Part shown: positions 8,301 to 15,334 of the stretch, piece after piece
How the letters are laid out: every line of letters begins with the position of its first letter
Position numbering within the stretch: the stretch's first letter is position 1
Origin: Thermoplasmatales archaeon SW_10_69_26
GTDB lineage: Archaea; Thermoplasmatota; SW-10-69-26
DNA: 64,000 nt
Reading direction: 5' to 3'
Assembly: GCA_003009755.1 (NCBI GenBank)
Contig: PXUB01000043.1
Location: forward strand, 16,646-80,645
The notes under the pieces: generated by a model
Told to the model about the DNA's origin: nothing
Databases searched by the model: none
Seen by the model: the letters and a program-made list of their open reading frames with translations, nothing else
Program-made: the position numbers and the translations under genes

Positions 8301-10323
8301 CACCCACCGCTCGATCACCGTCACTCCCGACCACGAGATCCTCGTCGAGCGCGAGGGCCAGCTCACCCACGTCCCCGCCAGCGAGGTCGAGGAGGGCGAT
8401 CAGGTCCCCGTGGGCACCAGCCTCCCCCGCGACCCGGACCGGCCCGCGTTCAACCTCGCCCGCCGACTGCACGCAGCCGCACCCGACGAGGCCCTCCGAC
8501 TGCGCGGGGCCGACGACTGGCTTCGCGGCAAGCTCGAGTCGTTGGGCCTCGACGAGGCCCAACGCCTCACCGACGCCGAGGACAGCCTCCGCAACTCTCC
8601 CGCCCGGTGGGCCCGATCGCTGCCGCTGGAACACTACGCCCACCTCGTCGAGGCCGGCCACGCCCGGTGGGACGAGATCCCCGACAGCGCCGAGGTCGGC
8701 ATCGAGCGCGACCACGCCCGTCTGCCCGCCTACCTGCAGGCCGACGACGAGCTCGCCCGGCTGCTCGGCCTGTACCTCTCCGAGGGCCACGCCCGATCCA
8801 CCGACTCGGCCCACCAACTGAGCTGGCGGGCCAACGAGCCCGAGCTGGGGGGCAAGGTCGAGAGCCTCGTCCGCCGCGTCTTCGGGATCGAGCCGACCGT
8901 CGAGGAGGACGGCACGACGGTCATGCTTTGTTCCAAGCTCGCCTACCTCCTCCTCGTCGAGATCTGGGAGACCGGCGAGGACGCCGAGGACAAGCGCGTC
9001 CCGGGCTGGTGCTTCGGACTCCCCGAGTCCGGGATCCAAGCGCTGCTCGGCGGGTTCTTCGACGGCGACGGCAGCCTCAACCACGACCCGCCTCGCCTGC
9101 GCTTCGCCAGCAAGAACCGACGACTCCTCGAGGACGTCGCCACGCTGTTGCAGGCCGTGGGCGTGTTCTCCCGCTTTAACCCCGGCTCGCCCCGCGAGCC
9201 CGGCACCTCCCTCGAACAGCGCTCCGAGGAGACCGACGCCGAAGCTCCCGACCCACTCGATCCGGTCCACCAGCTCGTGCTGACGGGCCGCGACATCAAG
9301 CTGTTCGCCTCGCTCGTCCACACCGACCACCCCACCAAGCGCGACCGCCTGGCGGCCCTCTCCGTCGAGCAGGACACCGGCCGATGGATCCAAGGCGGCG
9401 GCGTCACGGAGCAAGCCGACGAGCGCGCCCACCACCTCCTCGACCGCGTGGACAGCGTCGAGACCCGCGAGGCCGGCGACGAGCCCACCTACTGCCTCGA
9501 CATCGACACCGGCAGCGCGGACCTCGCCACCAAGAACGTGCTCCTCGGCAACGGTCTCTACCAGATCCGCTGCGACGGCGACGAGGACTGCCTGATGTTG
9601 CTGATGGACGGCCTGCTGAACTTCTCGCGGGCCTACCTGCCCAGCAACCGCGGCGGCCAGATGGACGCCCCGCTCACGCTGTCGATCCGCGTCGACCCCG
9701 AGGAGATCGACGGCGAGGCGCACAACGTCGAGACCGTCGAGGAGTACCCGCTGGCGTTCTTCGAAGCGACCCGCGAACACCCCGGCCCCAAGGAGGTCGC
9801 CGAGCACGTCGAGATCGTCGAGGACCGGCTGGGCACCCCCGAGCAGTACGACCGCCTGGCCGCCACCCACGACACCGCCAGTTTCGACGAAGGCCCCCGC
9901 CTATCCGCCTACAAGACGATCGACTCGATGGAGGAGAAGATGGAGGGCCAGCTCGGGCTCGCCGAGCGCCTACGCGCCGTCGACGCCGGCGACGTCGCCT
10001 CCCGCGTGATCTGCGACCACTTCATGCCGGACATCATCGGGAACCTCAAGGCCTTCTCCCGGCAGACCGTCCGCTGCGCCAAGTGCAACTCCAAGTACCG
10101 GCGCGTGCCGCTGTCCGGCCGCTGCCGCAAGTGCAAGAACAAGCTGACGATGACCGTGCACGAGGCCAGCGTCAAGAAGTACATCGACGTCGCGCGCGAG
10201 GTCGCGCGCAACTACGCCGTCGACGACTACACCCAGCAGCGGCTCGAGCTCGTCGAGGACTCGATCGAGAGCCTCTTCGAGAACGACAAGGTCGAGAAGG
10301 CGCAGCTCACCGACTTCATGTAG
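5353..10323 (+). CDS. polC: DNA polymerase D large subunit DP2 with intein
   Basis: Catalytic subunit of archaeal polymerase D. The reading frame encodes 1656 residues, of which 507 (900-1406) are an intein, leaving a normal DP2 of about 1149 residues. Cys clusters lie at CSNCEIETLKLDCPECGG (677) and near the C-terminus (CAKC at 1576, then CRKC). The catalytic CDGDED motif begins at 1407, directly after the intein, followed by GGQMDAPL. Transcription is probably shared with DP1, whose stop codon overlaps this start. The gene ends in TAG and is followed by two inverted copies of element A. Confidence 0.97.
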   Translation: MTSGYFDSQTTTPSIDPEDLDEHRIETDGVDVHAENLGAQRAYFERITEEAHRSFDIAKQARRRGFDPELEPEIPFAEDLASRVEALVGPEGVAERIRELADEYDRENLALTISKEIAEERFGEHEGPESALDQAIRTGLAILTEGILVAPLEGVAEVRVRENNDGTQYADVYFAGPIRAAGGTGQALSVLIADVVRRELGLGAWQATEAEVERMKEEVPAYKRAQGLQYTPPPEEIEAIIANLPVGVNGEGTESEEVSGYRDLPRVETNQLRGGACLVVAEGLTLKAPKILKHVDHLGLEGWGFLDQLVGGGDDEGDAGEDDTTEIKPVETFIKELTAGRPVFSHPMATGGFRLRYGRVRNAGLAATAVHPALTVLVDDFLAVGTQLKVERPGKGTIVTPCDEVEPPIVRLTDGTVREVDSVEEARELGITVDKILDLGEMLVPYGEFLENNKPLPRSAWCSEWWTKLLEDQGEDVPEIRDAQPALAFAVAEDTGTPLHPRFTLMWHDVDREAIVTLVDAMDEARLEAGRLVLPREEDVKHTLEALGATHEVTGDDELRLDPRCSVPVLRGAGYRVDEDQLVRAEEPPADLEDPQALAEHLSGVPLERKAPCRIGARMGRPEKAAEREMSPLVHGLFPIGNAGGLQRKIGDAANKGTIGSTGDEAFDTIDVGQRECSNCEIETLKLDCPECGGRTRPTDAEWPEPAEIELGDLVDEALDRLELNRLPDPVKGVQGLTSQRKLPEPIEKAILRAEHDVSAFKDGTCRHDMTDLPLTEFRPAEIGTPVEKLHELGYTHDVRGDELTDPDQLVDLHVQDVVVNEGALEYMARVADFVDDLLTRLYGIEAFYDLDDPEDLVGHLAVGLAPHTSGGVLCRIIGTTKAAGHFGHPFFHAAKRRNCFTGDTELLVYDDGEARKTRLDELVDPAVEDRGRPIDAHGTEAAEPDDELAVLSLDPDTGQPTRHPVTKLIRGRTQEWVEIETTTHRSITVTPDHEILVEREGQLTHVPASEVEEGDQVPVGTSLPRDPDRPAFNLARRLHAAAPDEALRLRGADDWLRGKLESLGLDEAQRLTDAEDSLRNSPARWARSLPLEHYAHLVEAGHARWDEIPDSAEVGIERDHARLPAYLQADDELARLLGLYLSEGHARSTDSAHQLSWRANEPELGGKVESLVRRVFGIEPTVEEDGTTVMLCSKLAYLLLVEIWETGEDAEDKRVPGWCFGLPESGIQALLGGFFDGDGSLNHDPPRLRFASKNRRLLEDVATLLQAVGVFSRFNPGSPREPGTSLEQRSEETDAEAPDPLDPVHQLVLTGRDIKLFASLVHTDHPTKRDRLAALSVEQDTGRWIQGGGVTEQADERAHHLLDRVDSVETREAGDEPTYCLDIDTGSADLATKNVLLGNGLYQIRCDGDEDCLMLLMDGLLNFSRAYLPSNRGGQMDAPLTLSIRVDPEEIDGEAHNVETVEEYPLAFFEATREHPGPKEVAEHVEIVEDRLGTPEQYDRLAATHDTASFDEGPRLSAYKTIDSMEEKMEGQLGLAERLRAVDAGDVASRVICDHFMPDIIGNLKAFSRQTVRCAKCNSKYRRVPLSGRCRKCKNKLTMTVHEASVKKYIDVAREVARNYAVDDYTQQRLELVEDSIESLFENDKVEKAQLTDFM
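8050..9570 (+). other. Intein with LAGLIDADG homing endonuclease inside DP2
   Basis: The insert begins with Cys (CFTGDTELLV, splicing block A) after the conserved extein FFHAAKRRN and ends before extein CDGDED. Blocks resembling B (TPDHEILVE) and the two endonuclease motifs LLGLYLSEG (DP2 residue about 1137) and LLGGFFDGDGSL (about 1232) are present. DP2 inteins at this same site are known in Pyrococcus and haloarchaea. The C-terminal junction reads LLGNGLYQIR then Cys: the usual final Asn (or Gln) and penultimate His are absent. Either splicing uses an unusual route or the intein is impaired. The coordinates follow the extein match and are firm. Confidence 0.9.
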
Positions 10324-10343
10324 CTCGGGGAGGTCGGCTGCCT

Positions 10344-10462
10344 CGGAAAATTTCCGCTTCTGCGGTGTCCGCGTCATGTGGTGGGCGAGGAAATTTTCAT
10401 CAAAACGGGGGGCAGCGGTATACCCGTAGCCCCCCGGACGAACGCCGTTACCGTGAGCCGAT
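10344..10462 (-). repeat. Dispersed element A, copy 2 (inverted)
   Basis: Read on the minus strand it has head TCATCGGC, a hairpin with outer stem GGGGGGC/GCCCCCC and inner CGG/CCG around GTATA, the run TTTTG, GAAAATTTCC, and a second module GCGGACACCGC. It lies tail-to-head with copy 3, with a period of about 124 bases, in the 457-base gap between the DP2 gene and rtcB. No protein gene was seen in that gap. Confidence 0.65.
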
Positions 10463-10468
10463 GACACA

Positions 10469-10585
10469 GAAAATTTCCGCTTCTACGGTGTCCGCGTCAC
10501 GCGGTGGGCCAGGAATTCCTCGTCAAAACGGGGGGCAGCGGTATACCCGTAGCCCCCCGGACGAACTCCGCTACCGTCGGCCGAT
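10469..10585 (-). repeat. Dispersed element A, copy 3 (inverted)
   Basis: Nearly identical to copy 2 over the hairpin (same GGGGGGC/GCCCCCC stem and GTATACCGC core). The following palindrome has changed from GAAATTTTC to AGGAATTCCT, which remains self-complementary. A short tract resembling CTCTGTGCCTCCGTG lies downstream at about 10622-10640, a low-complexity pattern seen again in inverted form near 63610. Confidence 0.65.
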
Positions 10586-10752
10586 GGCCCAGACCCTTGC
10601 TGTATCCCTCTCCATCTCCCCGTCTCTGTGCCTCCGTGATAGGCGTACCCACCGCGACCGTGTTGTTCGTCAACCGGACGCCGCCTCCCGTCGGCCGGGG
10701 CGCGGAGCCGTCCCAGGAATGAACCGTCCGCAGGGAACGTACCGCGTAACAG

Positions 10753-10760
10753 CCTTAAGA
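10753..10760 (+). promoter_or_regulatory. TATA-like box for rtcB
   Basis: CCTTAAGA centred 24-27 bases before the alternative starts GTG 10781 and ATG 10784, consistent with a leaderless transcript. Confidence 0.55.
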
Positions 10761-10780
10761 GGAGCCGGGATAAGGCCGAC

Positions 10781-12238
10781 GTGATGACCTGGGACGGCCC
10801 CCTCGATCGCGTCGACGAGTACACGTACGAGATCCCCGCCTCGTACAAGAAGGAGATGCGCGTCCCCGGGCGGGTGTACGCCAGCGAGGGGATGCTCGAC
10901 CAGATCCTCGAGGACAACGCGATGGAGCAGGTCGCCAACGTCGCGACGCTGCCCGGCATCGTGGACGCCTCGATGGCGATGCCCGACATCCACTGGGGCT
11001 ACGGCTTCCCCATCGGCGGGGTCGCTGCCTTCGACGTCGAGGAGGGCATCATCAGCCCCGGCGGCGTCGGCTACGACATCAACTGCGGCGTCCGCCTCGT
11101 CCGCACCGGCCTCACCGCCGACGAGGTCGAACCCAAGATCGACGAGCTCATCGACACGCTGTTCGCGTACTGCCCCTCCGGCGTCGGCGAGGACTCCCAG
11201 GTCTCGTTCTCCAAGAGCGAACTCGAGGACATCCTCACCCACGGCGTCCCCCACCTCGTCGAGCAAGGCTACGGCTGGGAGGACGACCCGGCGCACATCG
11301 AGCACGACGGCGCCCACCCCGACGCTGCGCACGAGTACGCCTCCAAGAAGGCCAAGGAGCGCGGCCGCACCCAGATCGGCACGCTGGGCGCCGGCAACCA
11401 CTTCCTCGAGATCCAGCAGGTCGGCGACATCGTCCGCTCCGAGGAAGCCGAGGCCTTCGGCTTCACCGAGCCCGGCCAGATCGTGTTGATGATCCACTCC
11501 GGCTCGCGCGGCTTCGGCCACCAGGTCTGCACCGACTACCTCAAGCGCATGGAGCGCTCGCGCGAGGGCATGGCAGACGAGCTCGTCGACAAGCAGCTCG
11601 CCTGCGCCCCCTTCACCAGCGACGTCGGCCAACACTACTACGGCGCGATGTGCGCGGCGATCAACTACGCGTTCGCCAACCGCCAGATGCTGACCCACCA
11701 GGCCCGGCAAGCCTTCGGCGACGTCTTCGGCGAAGGCCCCGACCGGCTCGGCATGGACATCGTCTACGACGTCGCCCACAACATCGCCAAGCGCGAAACC
11801 CACCAGGTCGACGGCGGAGAGCGCGACGTGCTCGTCCACCGCAAGGGCGCCACGCGCGCGTACCCGTCCGGCCACGTCGACGTCTCCGGGGACTACCGCG
11901 ACGTCGGCCAGCCGGTGATCATCCCCGGCTCGATGGGCACCTGCTCGTGGGTGCTCGCCGGCGAGCACGGCTCGATGAAGCGCTCGTTCGGCTCCACCTG
12001 CCACGGCGCCGGCCGCAAGATGTCCCGCACCGAGGCCAAGAACACCTGGCGAGGCCGGACCCTCGTCGAGGACCTCGGCGACCGCGGCATCAAGGTCAAG
12101 CCTGCCAGCATGCGCGTCGCCGCCGAGGAGGCCCCCGGCGCCTACAAGGACGTCTCCGGCGTCGTCGACACCTGCGAGGGCCTGGGCATCTCGAAGAAGG
12201 TCACCAAGCTCGACCCCGTCGGCGTCATCAAGGGCTGA
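10781..12238 (+). CDS. rtcB: RtcB tRNA-splicing ligase
   Basis: Joins RNA 2',3'-cyclic phosphate and 5'-OH ends using GTP and Mn2+, the last step of archaeal tRNA splicing. The 485-residue protein shows the metal and guanylate-binding motifs: GGVGYDINCGVR with the metal-binding Asp and Cys (about residue 95), GAGNHFLE (204), HSGSRGFGH (about 239) and STCHGAGR with the guanylated His (about 405). No intein is present, unlike in some Pyrococcus RtcB genes. GTG 10781 and ATG 10784 are both compatible with the upstream TATA box. The activator archease is encoded 13 kb away at 25061, and both stop codons are followed by the same structured element (B). Confidence 0.97.
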   Translation: MMTWDGPLDRVDEYTYEIPASYKKEMRVPGRVYASEGMLDQILEDNAMEQVANVATLPGIVDASMAMPDIHWGYGFPIGGVAAFDVEEGIISPGGVGYDINCGVRLVRTGLTADEVEPKIDELIDTLFAYCPSGVGEDSQVSFSKSELEDILTHGVPHLVEQGYGWEDDPAHIEHDGAHPDAAHEYASKKAKERGRTQIGTLGAGNHFLEIQQVGDIVRSEEAEAFGFTEPGQIVLMIHSGSRGFGHQVCTDYLKRMERSREGMADELVDKQLACAPFTSDVGQHYYGAMCAAINYAFANRQMLTHQARQAFGDVFGEGPDRLGMDIVYDVAHNIAKRETHQVDGGERDVLVHRKGATRAYPSGHVDVSGDYRDVGQPVIIPGSMGTCSWVLAGEHGSMKRSFGSTCHGAGRKMSRTEAKNTWRGRTLVEDLGDRGIKVKPASMRVAAEEAPGAYKDVSGVVDTCEGLGISKKVTKLDPVGVIKG

Positions 12239-12390
12239 AGATTTTCTTTTTCTAGGGGCCTTGGCGCCTCTCGACCGGGGAAAAGAAGATCTTCGCCGTA
12301 AAGGAAAACCCCGGTCGAGAGCGATGCAGGCCCCATCGGCGTTGGTCTTTGACGCGGTTGGATCTTCGCGCAGGACTATCGTCACCTGAC
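12238..12390 (+). ncRNA. Structured element B, copy 1, directly after rtcB
   Basis: It starts on the last base of the rtcB stop codon. Helix P1 pairs AAGATTTTCTTTT (12238-12250) with AAAAGAAGATCTT (12281-12293), one G-U. Inside it, P2 pairs AGGGGC with GCCTCT (12254-12271) around CTTGGC. CTCTCGACCGGGG (12268-12280) also pairs perfectly with CCCCGGTCGAGAG (12309-12321), which would form a pseudoknot or an alternative fold with P1. A 72-base tail (12319-12390) is about 80% identical and ungapped to 25622-25693 after archease. Whether it acts as a 3' UTR, a processing site or a separate RNA is unknown. 12391-12587 holds no recognised gene. Confidence 0.6.
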
Positions 12391-12587
12391 GGGCTGACCG
12401 TGCTCGAAGGTCTCGACGCCTGACCATCTCTCGGGAAAAGAGGCGTTCCGGCATGGCCGAGCAACGGGCCCGCCGATCCGTCGTCGGGCCAACGATGCTC
12501 GCGATCGCCGCGCGCCGTGTGAGGCCATACCTCGGACGTGGCAGAAGAACGAAAAGAGTGCAAGGGCGGACCACGGTGGGGCATACC

Positions 12588-13289
12588 ATGAGAGATGCGC
12601 TGATCGTCGTCTCGGAAGAGGGGTACTGGGGCGAAGAGCTGCTGGAGACGCTCGAAGGTCTCGACGACGCGGGCTTCGACGTCGAGATCGCCACGCCCAG
12701 CGGTCGCTACCCGCTGGTCGACCCCCGCAGCGCCGACCCGAACGAGGTCGGGGCCCTGATGGCCGAGCGCGTCGAGGAGCTGGAGGACGACCCCCGGCTC
12801 GAGGATCCCACACCGCTGCACGAGACCAGCGCCGACGACGTCGACGCCGTCGTCTTCCCCGGCGGTCACGGCACCGTCTGGGACGTCAACTAGGACGCCG
12901 ACGCCCGCCGCCTGCTACGCGAGGCCGTCGAAGGGCCCGCCCGGGCGCTCGTCGTCTGCCACGCCGTCGGCCTCGTCGCCTTCACCCGGATGAGGGACGG
13001 GTCCCTGCTAGCCGAGGGTCGCGAGGTCACCGGCTTCCCGAACGCCTGGGAGGACGAGATCGTCGACGAGAACGAGTGCATGCCCGACGGCACCAAGCTG
13101 CCCTACCGCATCGAGGACGAGATCAAGGCCGCCGACGGCAAGTGGGACGCCCAGATCAGCGAGGACACGAGCGTCAAGGTCGACGGCGACCTCGTCACCT
13201 CCCGCGGCCCGGCCAGCAGCGAGGAGGCGATCAACACGCTGCTCGACGAGATGGGTATCGAACGCGGAAGCGGCGAGGACCACGAGTGA
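12588..13289 (+). pseudogene. DJ-1/PfpI-family gene with in-frame TAG
   Basis: The frame encodes a DJ-1/PfpI (Hsp31-like) protein of 233 codons, interrupted at codon 102 (12891-12893) by TAG. Both sides stay in one frame with normal protein character: before it MRDALIVVSEEG and VVFPGGHGTVWDVN, after it DADARRLLREA and the nucleophile elbow LVVCHAVGLVAF with the catalytic Cys. Relatives act as glyoxalase-like or deglycase/chaperone enzymes. A single-base nonsense change (for example from CAG or GAG) explains this; suppression of UAG is the alternative. TAG is a common terminator for other genes here, which argues against general recoding. Confidence 0.75.
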
Positions 13290-13366
13290 CCTCGTCGGAA
13301 CCCGTCCGGTGACGATCGTCCTGTGCGGAGGCGGCGGATCCGCGGGGCCGGGAGCGATCGACGACG

Positions 13367-13795
13367 CTATCGTTCCGCCGGGTCGTCGAGGTCCAAGCCC
13401 TCCTCCCGCAACAGCTCGCGGACCCGCAGCCCCAGGTCGTCGCGGGCCCGGCGGAACGCCGCCAACTGCCCGCCCTCTGGATTGTCGATCTCCCACTGCT
13501 CCGGCGAGAGACCCTCGAAGATCGGATCGTCGACGAGACCGGGTCCGATGGCCACGACGGCGTCGGCGGCCTCCAGCTGGGCCCGCTGCACGGGGGCGGG
13601 CGCGATCCCGGTTGTGTCGATCCCGACCTCCCGAAGCGCCGTCAACGCACCCGGCAGGATCCGCCCATCGGGGTTGGTGCCCGCGCTGGCAGCCGCGACC
13701 TCGGGCGAGACCCCCTCCGCGATCGCCGCCGCCATCGGGCTCAACGCGTTGCACCGCTGGCACACGAACGCCAGCTCGACCCCCGACTCCGGCAT
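13367..13795 (-). CDS. Low-molecular-weight phosphatase/ArsC-like protein, variant active site
   Basis: A 142-residue protein with the fold signature of low-molecular-weight phosphotyrosine phosphatases and thioredoxin-type arsenate reductases: an N-terminal strand followed by FVCQRCNALSPMAAAIAEG, then SAGTNPDGRILPGALTALRE, where family members have SAGT and HPxA-like segments. The P-loop should read C-x5-R-S; here it is C-Q-R-C-N-A-L-S, so the catalytic Arg is replaced by Leu, and an extra Cys is present. Normal phosphatase activity is doubtful. The ATG at 13795 places the P-loop at the usual distance; an ATG at 13822 is possible. No partner gene is evident. Confidence 0.6.
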   Translation of the reverse strand: MPESGVELAFVCQRCNALSPMAAAIAEGVSPEVAAASAGTNPDGRILPGALTALREVGIDTTGIAPAPVQRAQLEAADAVVAIGPGLVDDPIFEGLSPEQWEIDNPEGGQLAAFRRARDDLGLRVRELLREEGLDLDDPAER

Positions 13796-13856
13796 GAGAC
13801 CATCAACGACCGCCGACGGCAAGAGCGTTCCGAACCCCTCGGCGCGAGATGGCAGG

Positions 13857-13864
13857 CTTTTTCA
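13857..13864 (+). promoter_or_regulatory. TATA-like box for the small membrane protein
   Basis: CTTTTTCA lies about 29 bases before the ATG at 13890, inside a divergent intergenic gap, so it may also serve the minus-strand gene. Confidence 0.4.
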
Positions 13865-13889
13865 GTCCTGTCGTCGCTCCACTTTCCGC

Positions 13890-14171
13890 ATGGGGGAGCA
13901 GGTTTCTTTCGCCTCGACGGGGGTCCTCGCCCTCGTCGCCGCGGTCGTTCTCGTCCCGATCGCCATCGTGCAGGTCCTCGGAGCTGGGCTCACGGAAGGC
14001 CTGCTCGTCGCGCTCGTCGTGGTCCCCATCCTCCTGGCGGCCCTCTGGGTGTACGTCGACGCTCGTCGGCGAGCCGACGACCACGCCTGGCTGTGGACGA
14101 TTGTCACGCTGGCGTTGCCGCTCGTCGGCCTGATCGTCTACCTGGGCGTCCGGGCGATCGACACCCGCTAG
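13890..14171 (+). CDS. Small membrane protein, PLDc_N-like
   Basis: A 93-residue protein with three predicted membrane segments (about 8-28, 33-52, 65-85). A basic loop AlaArgArgArg with WVYVDARRRADDHAWLW lies between the last two, followed by TLALPLVGLIVYLG. This loop-and-helix pattern resembles the PLDc_N (phospholipase D N-terminal) membrane module that often occurs alone in bacteria and archaea. Function unknown. The start is supported by a TATA-like box at 13857. Confidence 0.65.
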   Translation: MGEQVSFASTGVLALVAAVVLVPIAIVQVLGAGLTEGLLVALVVVPILLAALWVYVDARRRADDHAWLWTIVTLALPLVGLIVYLGVRAIDTR

Positions 14172-14208
14172 ACTATCGGTTTTGTTTTGCTTACGCCCCC
14201 GCGCCGGT

Positions 14209-14482
14209 CTCGGGAGACCGGGTACGGTCTCCCGAGAGGACGAGCTCGGAGGGCTCGTGCGAGGGAGAGTGGCAAGGTCGCGGAGCCCGAGGACGGGAAC
14301 CCTCGAGGGTTGTCGACGGACACTGCCCGAAACAGCGATCCGGGCGAATCCAGCGATCGGTCACCGGCCGATCGGTGGAGAATACGGATCTCCGATTCGT
14401 GTGAACCGTCGTCTCGGCTTCGCGTTTTCACCGCCTGAGGCCGAGCGAGAGCTTACCCCAAGCACAGCCGGCAGTCTAGTCC
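14209..14482 (+). repeat. Dispersed element C, copy 1
   Basis: A perfect hairpin CTCGGGAGACC/GGTCTCCCGAG (14209-14219 with 14226-14236) precedes a conserved block (14337-14479). The block is about 93% identical over 143 bases to the inverted sequence at 63794-63936. The second copy also has a long hairpin on the same side, but of unrelated sequence. The aligned reading frames differ by amino-acid-changing substitutions, so the repeat is not coding. Confidence 0.65.
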
Positions 14483-14538
14483 TCGGCCGGCTCGGCCACG
14501 CCAAGGGGCTCAAGTAGGGGCGGACGGCTGGCTACCTC

Positions 14539-15183
14539 GTGTCCGCCCGGAAGCCTCCCTCCTCGCTCGGCGACCTCGCCATCTCGATCGAGCAGCGCGA
14601 AGACGGACTCCGCATCCTCGAGGACGAGGTCTCGATCGCCGTCGACTTCGACGGTGTCCTCTTCGAGCAATCTCGCCACGTGCGCGATCTCTTCCAGGAG
14701 GTCCACGGGATCGATCCCGGCCCGGTCGACGAGTGGCCCTGCGAGCTCACCGAGCACCCGCCGATCAAGGACGAGGGCCTGACCAAGGAGGACACCTGGG
14801 AGGTCTTCCACGCCGTCCACAACGATATCGAGCGGCACCGCGACGACCCGCTCGACCCCGACACGACGACGGTGCTGGCCGAGCTCCGAGCTGCGGGTCA
14901 CGAGGTCGAGATCGTCACCGCTCGCGATCCAGTCAGCCGCGAGCCGACCCGCTTCTTCCTCGAACGCAACGAGATCCCCCACGACCGACTCGTCATGGGG
15001 GACAACGCGAAGACCGGCTGGGACGTGCTCGTCGACGACCTCCCCCCGCACGTCGAGCGCGTCGCCGCCGACGGCTCGCTGGGCCTCCTGCACGACCAAC
15101 CGTACAACCGGGCCTACGAGACCGACGGCAACCCTCGCCGGGTCGCCTCCTTCGAGGAGCTTGGGGCCCTGTTCGGCCACTGA
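14539..15183 (+). CDS. HAD-superfamily 5'-nucleotidase-like phosphatase
   Basis: A 214-residue protein with the HAD nucleophile motif IAVDFDGVLFE (residues about 34-44), a helical cap, motif II at IVTARDP (about 127) and the acidic motif LVDDLPPHV near residue 160. This layout resembles the small nucleotidase group (NT5C/YorS-like). It probably removes phosphate from a nucleotide or another small phosphomonoester in the cytosol; the substrate cannot be read from sequence. The GTG at 14539 has a CTCAAGTAG box about 27 bases upstream. The gene stands alone between element C and the structured region at 15.3 kb. Confidence 0.75.
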   Translation: MSARKPPSSLGDLAISIEQREDGLRILEDEVSIAVDFDGVLFEQSRHVRDLFQEVHGIDPGPVDEWPCELTEHPPIKDEGLTKEDTWEVFHAVHNDIERHRDDPLDPDTTTVLAELRAAGHEVEIVTARDPVSREPTRFFLERNEIPHDRLVMGDNAKTGWDVLVDDLPPHVERVAADGSLGLLHDQPYNRAYETDGNPRRVASFEELGALFGH

Positions 15184-15306
15184 TCCTCCCGGCTGTGGCC
15201 ACCGCTTCCCGGCCCGCTCCACCGGAACCGCACGACGTAAGTGCCTACCGGGTCGGGGCTCGCCACGGGTAAGGGCACCGACGGAAGTGACTTATGCGAG
15301 TAGGCT

Positions 15307-15316
15307 CCATATATGG
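15307..15316 (+). promoter_or_regulatory. TATA-like box upstream of the structured RNA region
   Basis: CCATATATGG, the most AT-rich stretch for several hundred bases, on the strand favoured by the downstream hairpin loops. A start would be expected near 15335-15340. Confidence 0.45.
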
Positions 15317-15334
15317 TTGTCCGCGTCGTGTAGG

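Noticed and set aside
4942-9870. Very long minus-strand open frame opposite DP1/DP2
   Set aside because: Shadow of the plus-strand polymerase genes caused by high G+C; low-complexity Val/Gly/Leu/Ala content and no family motifs.
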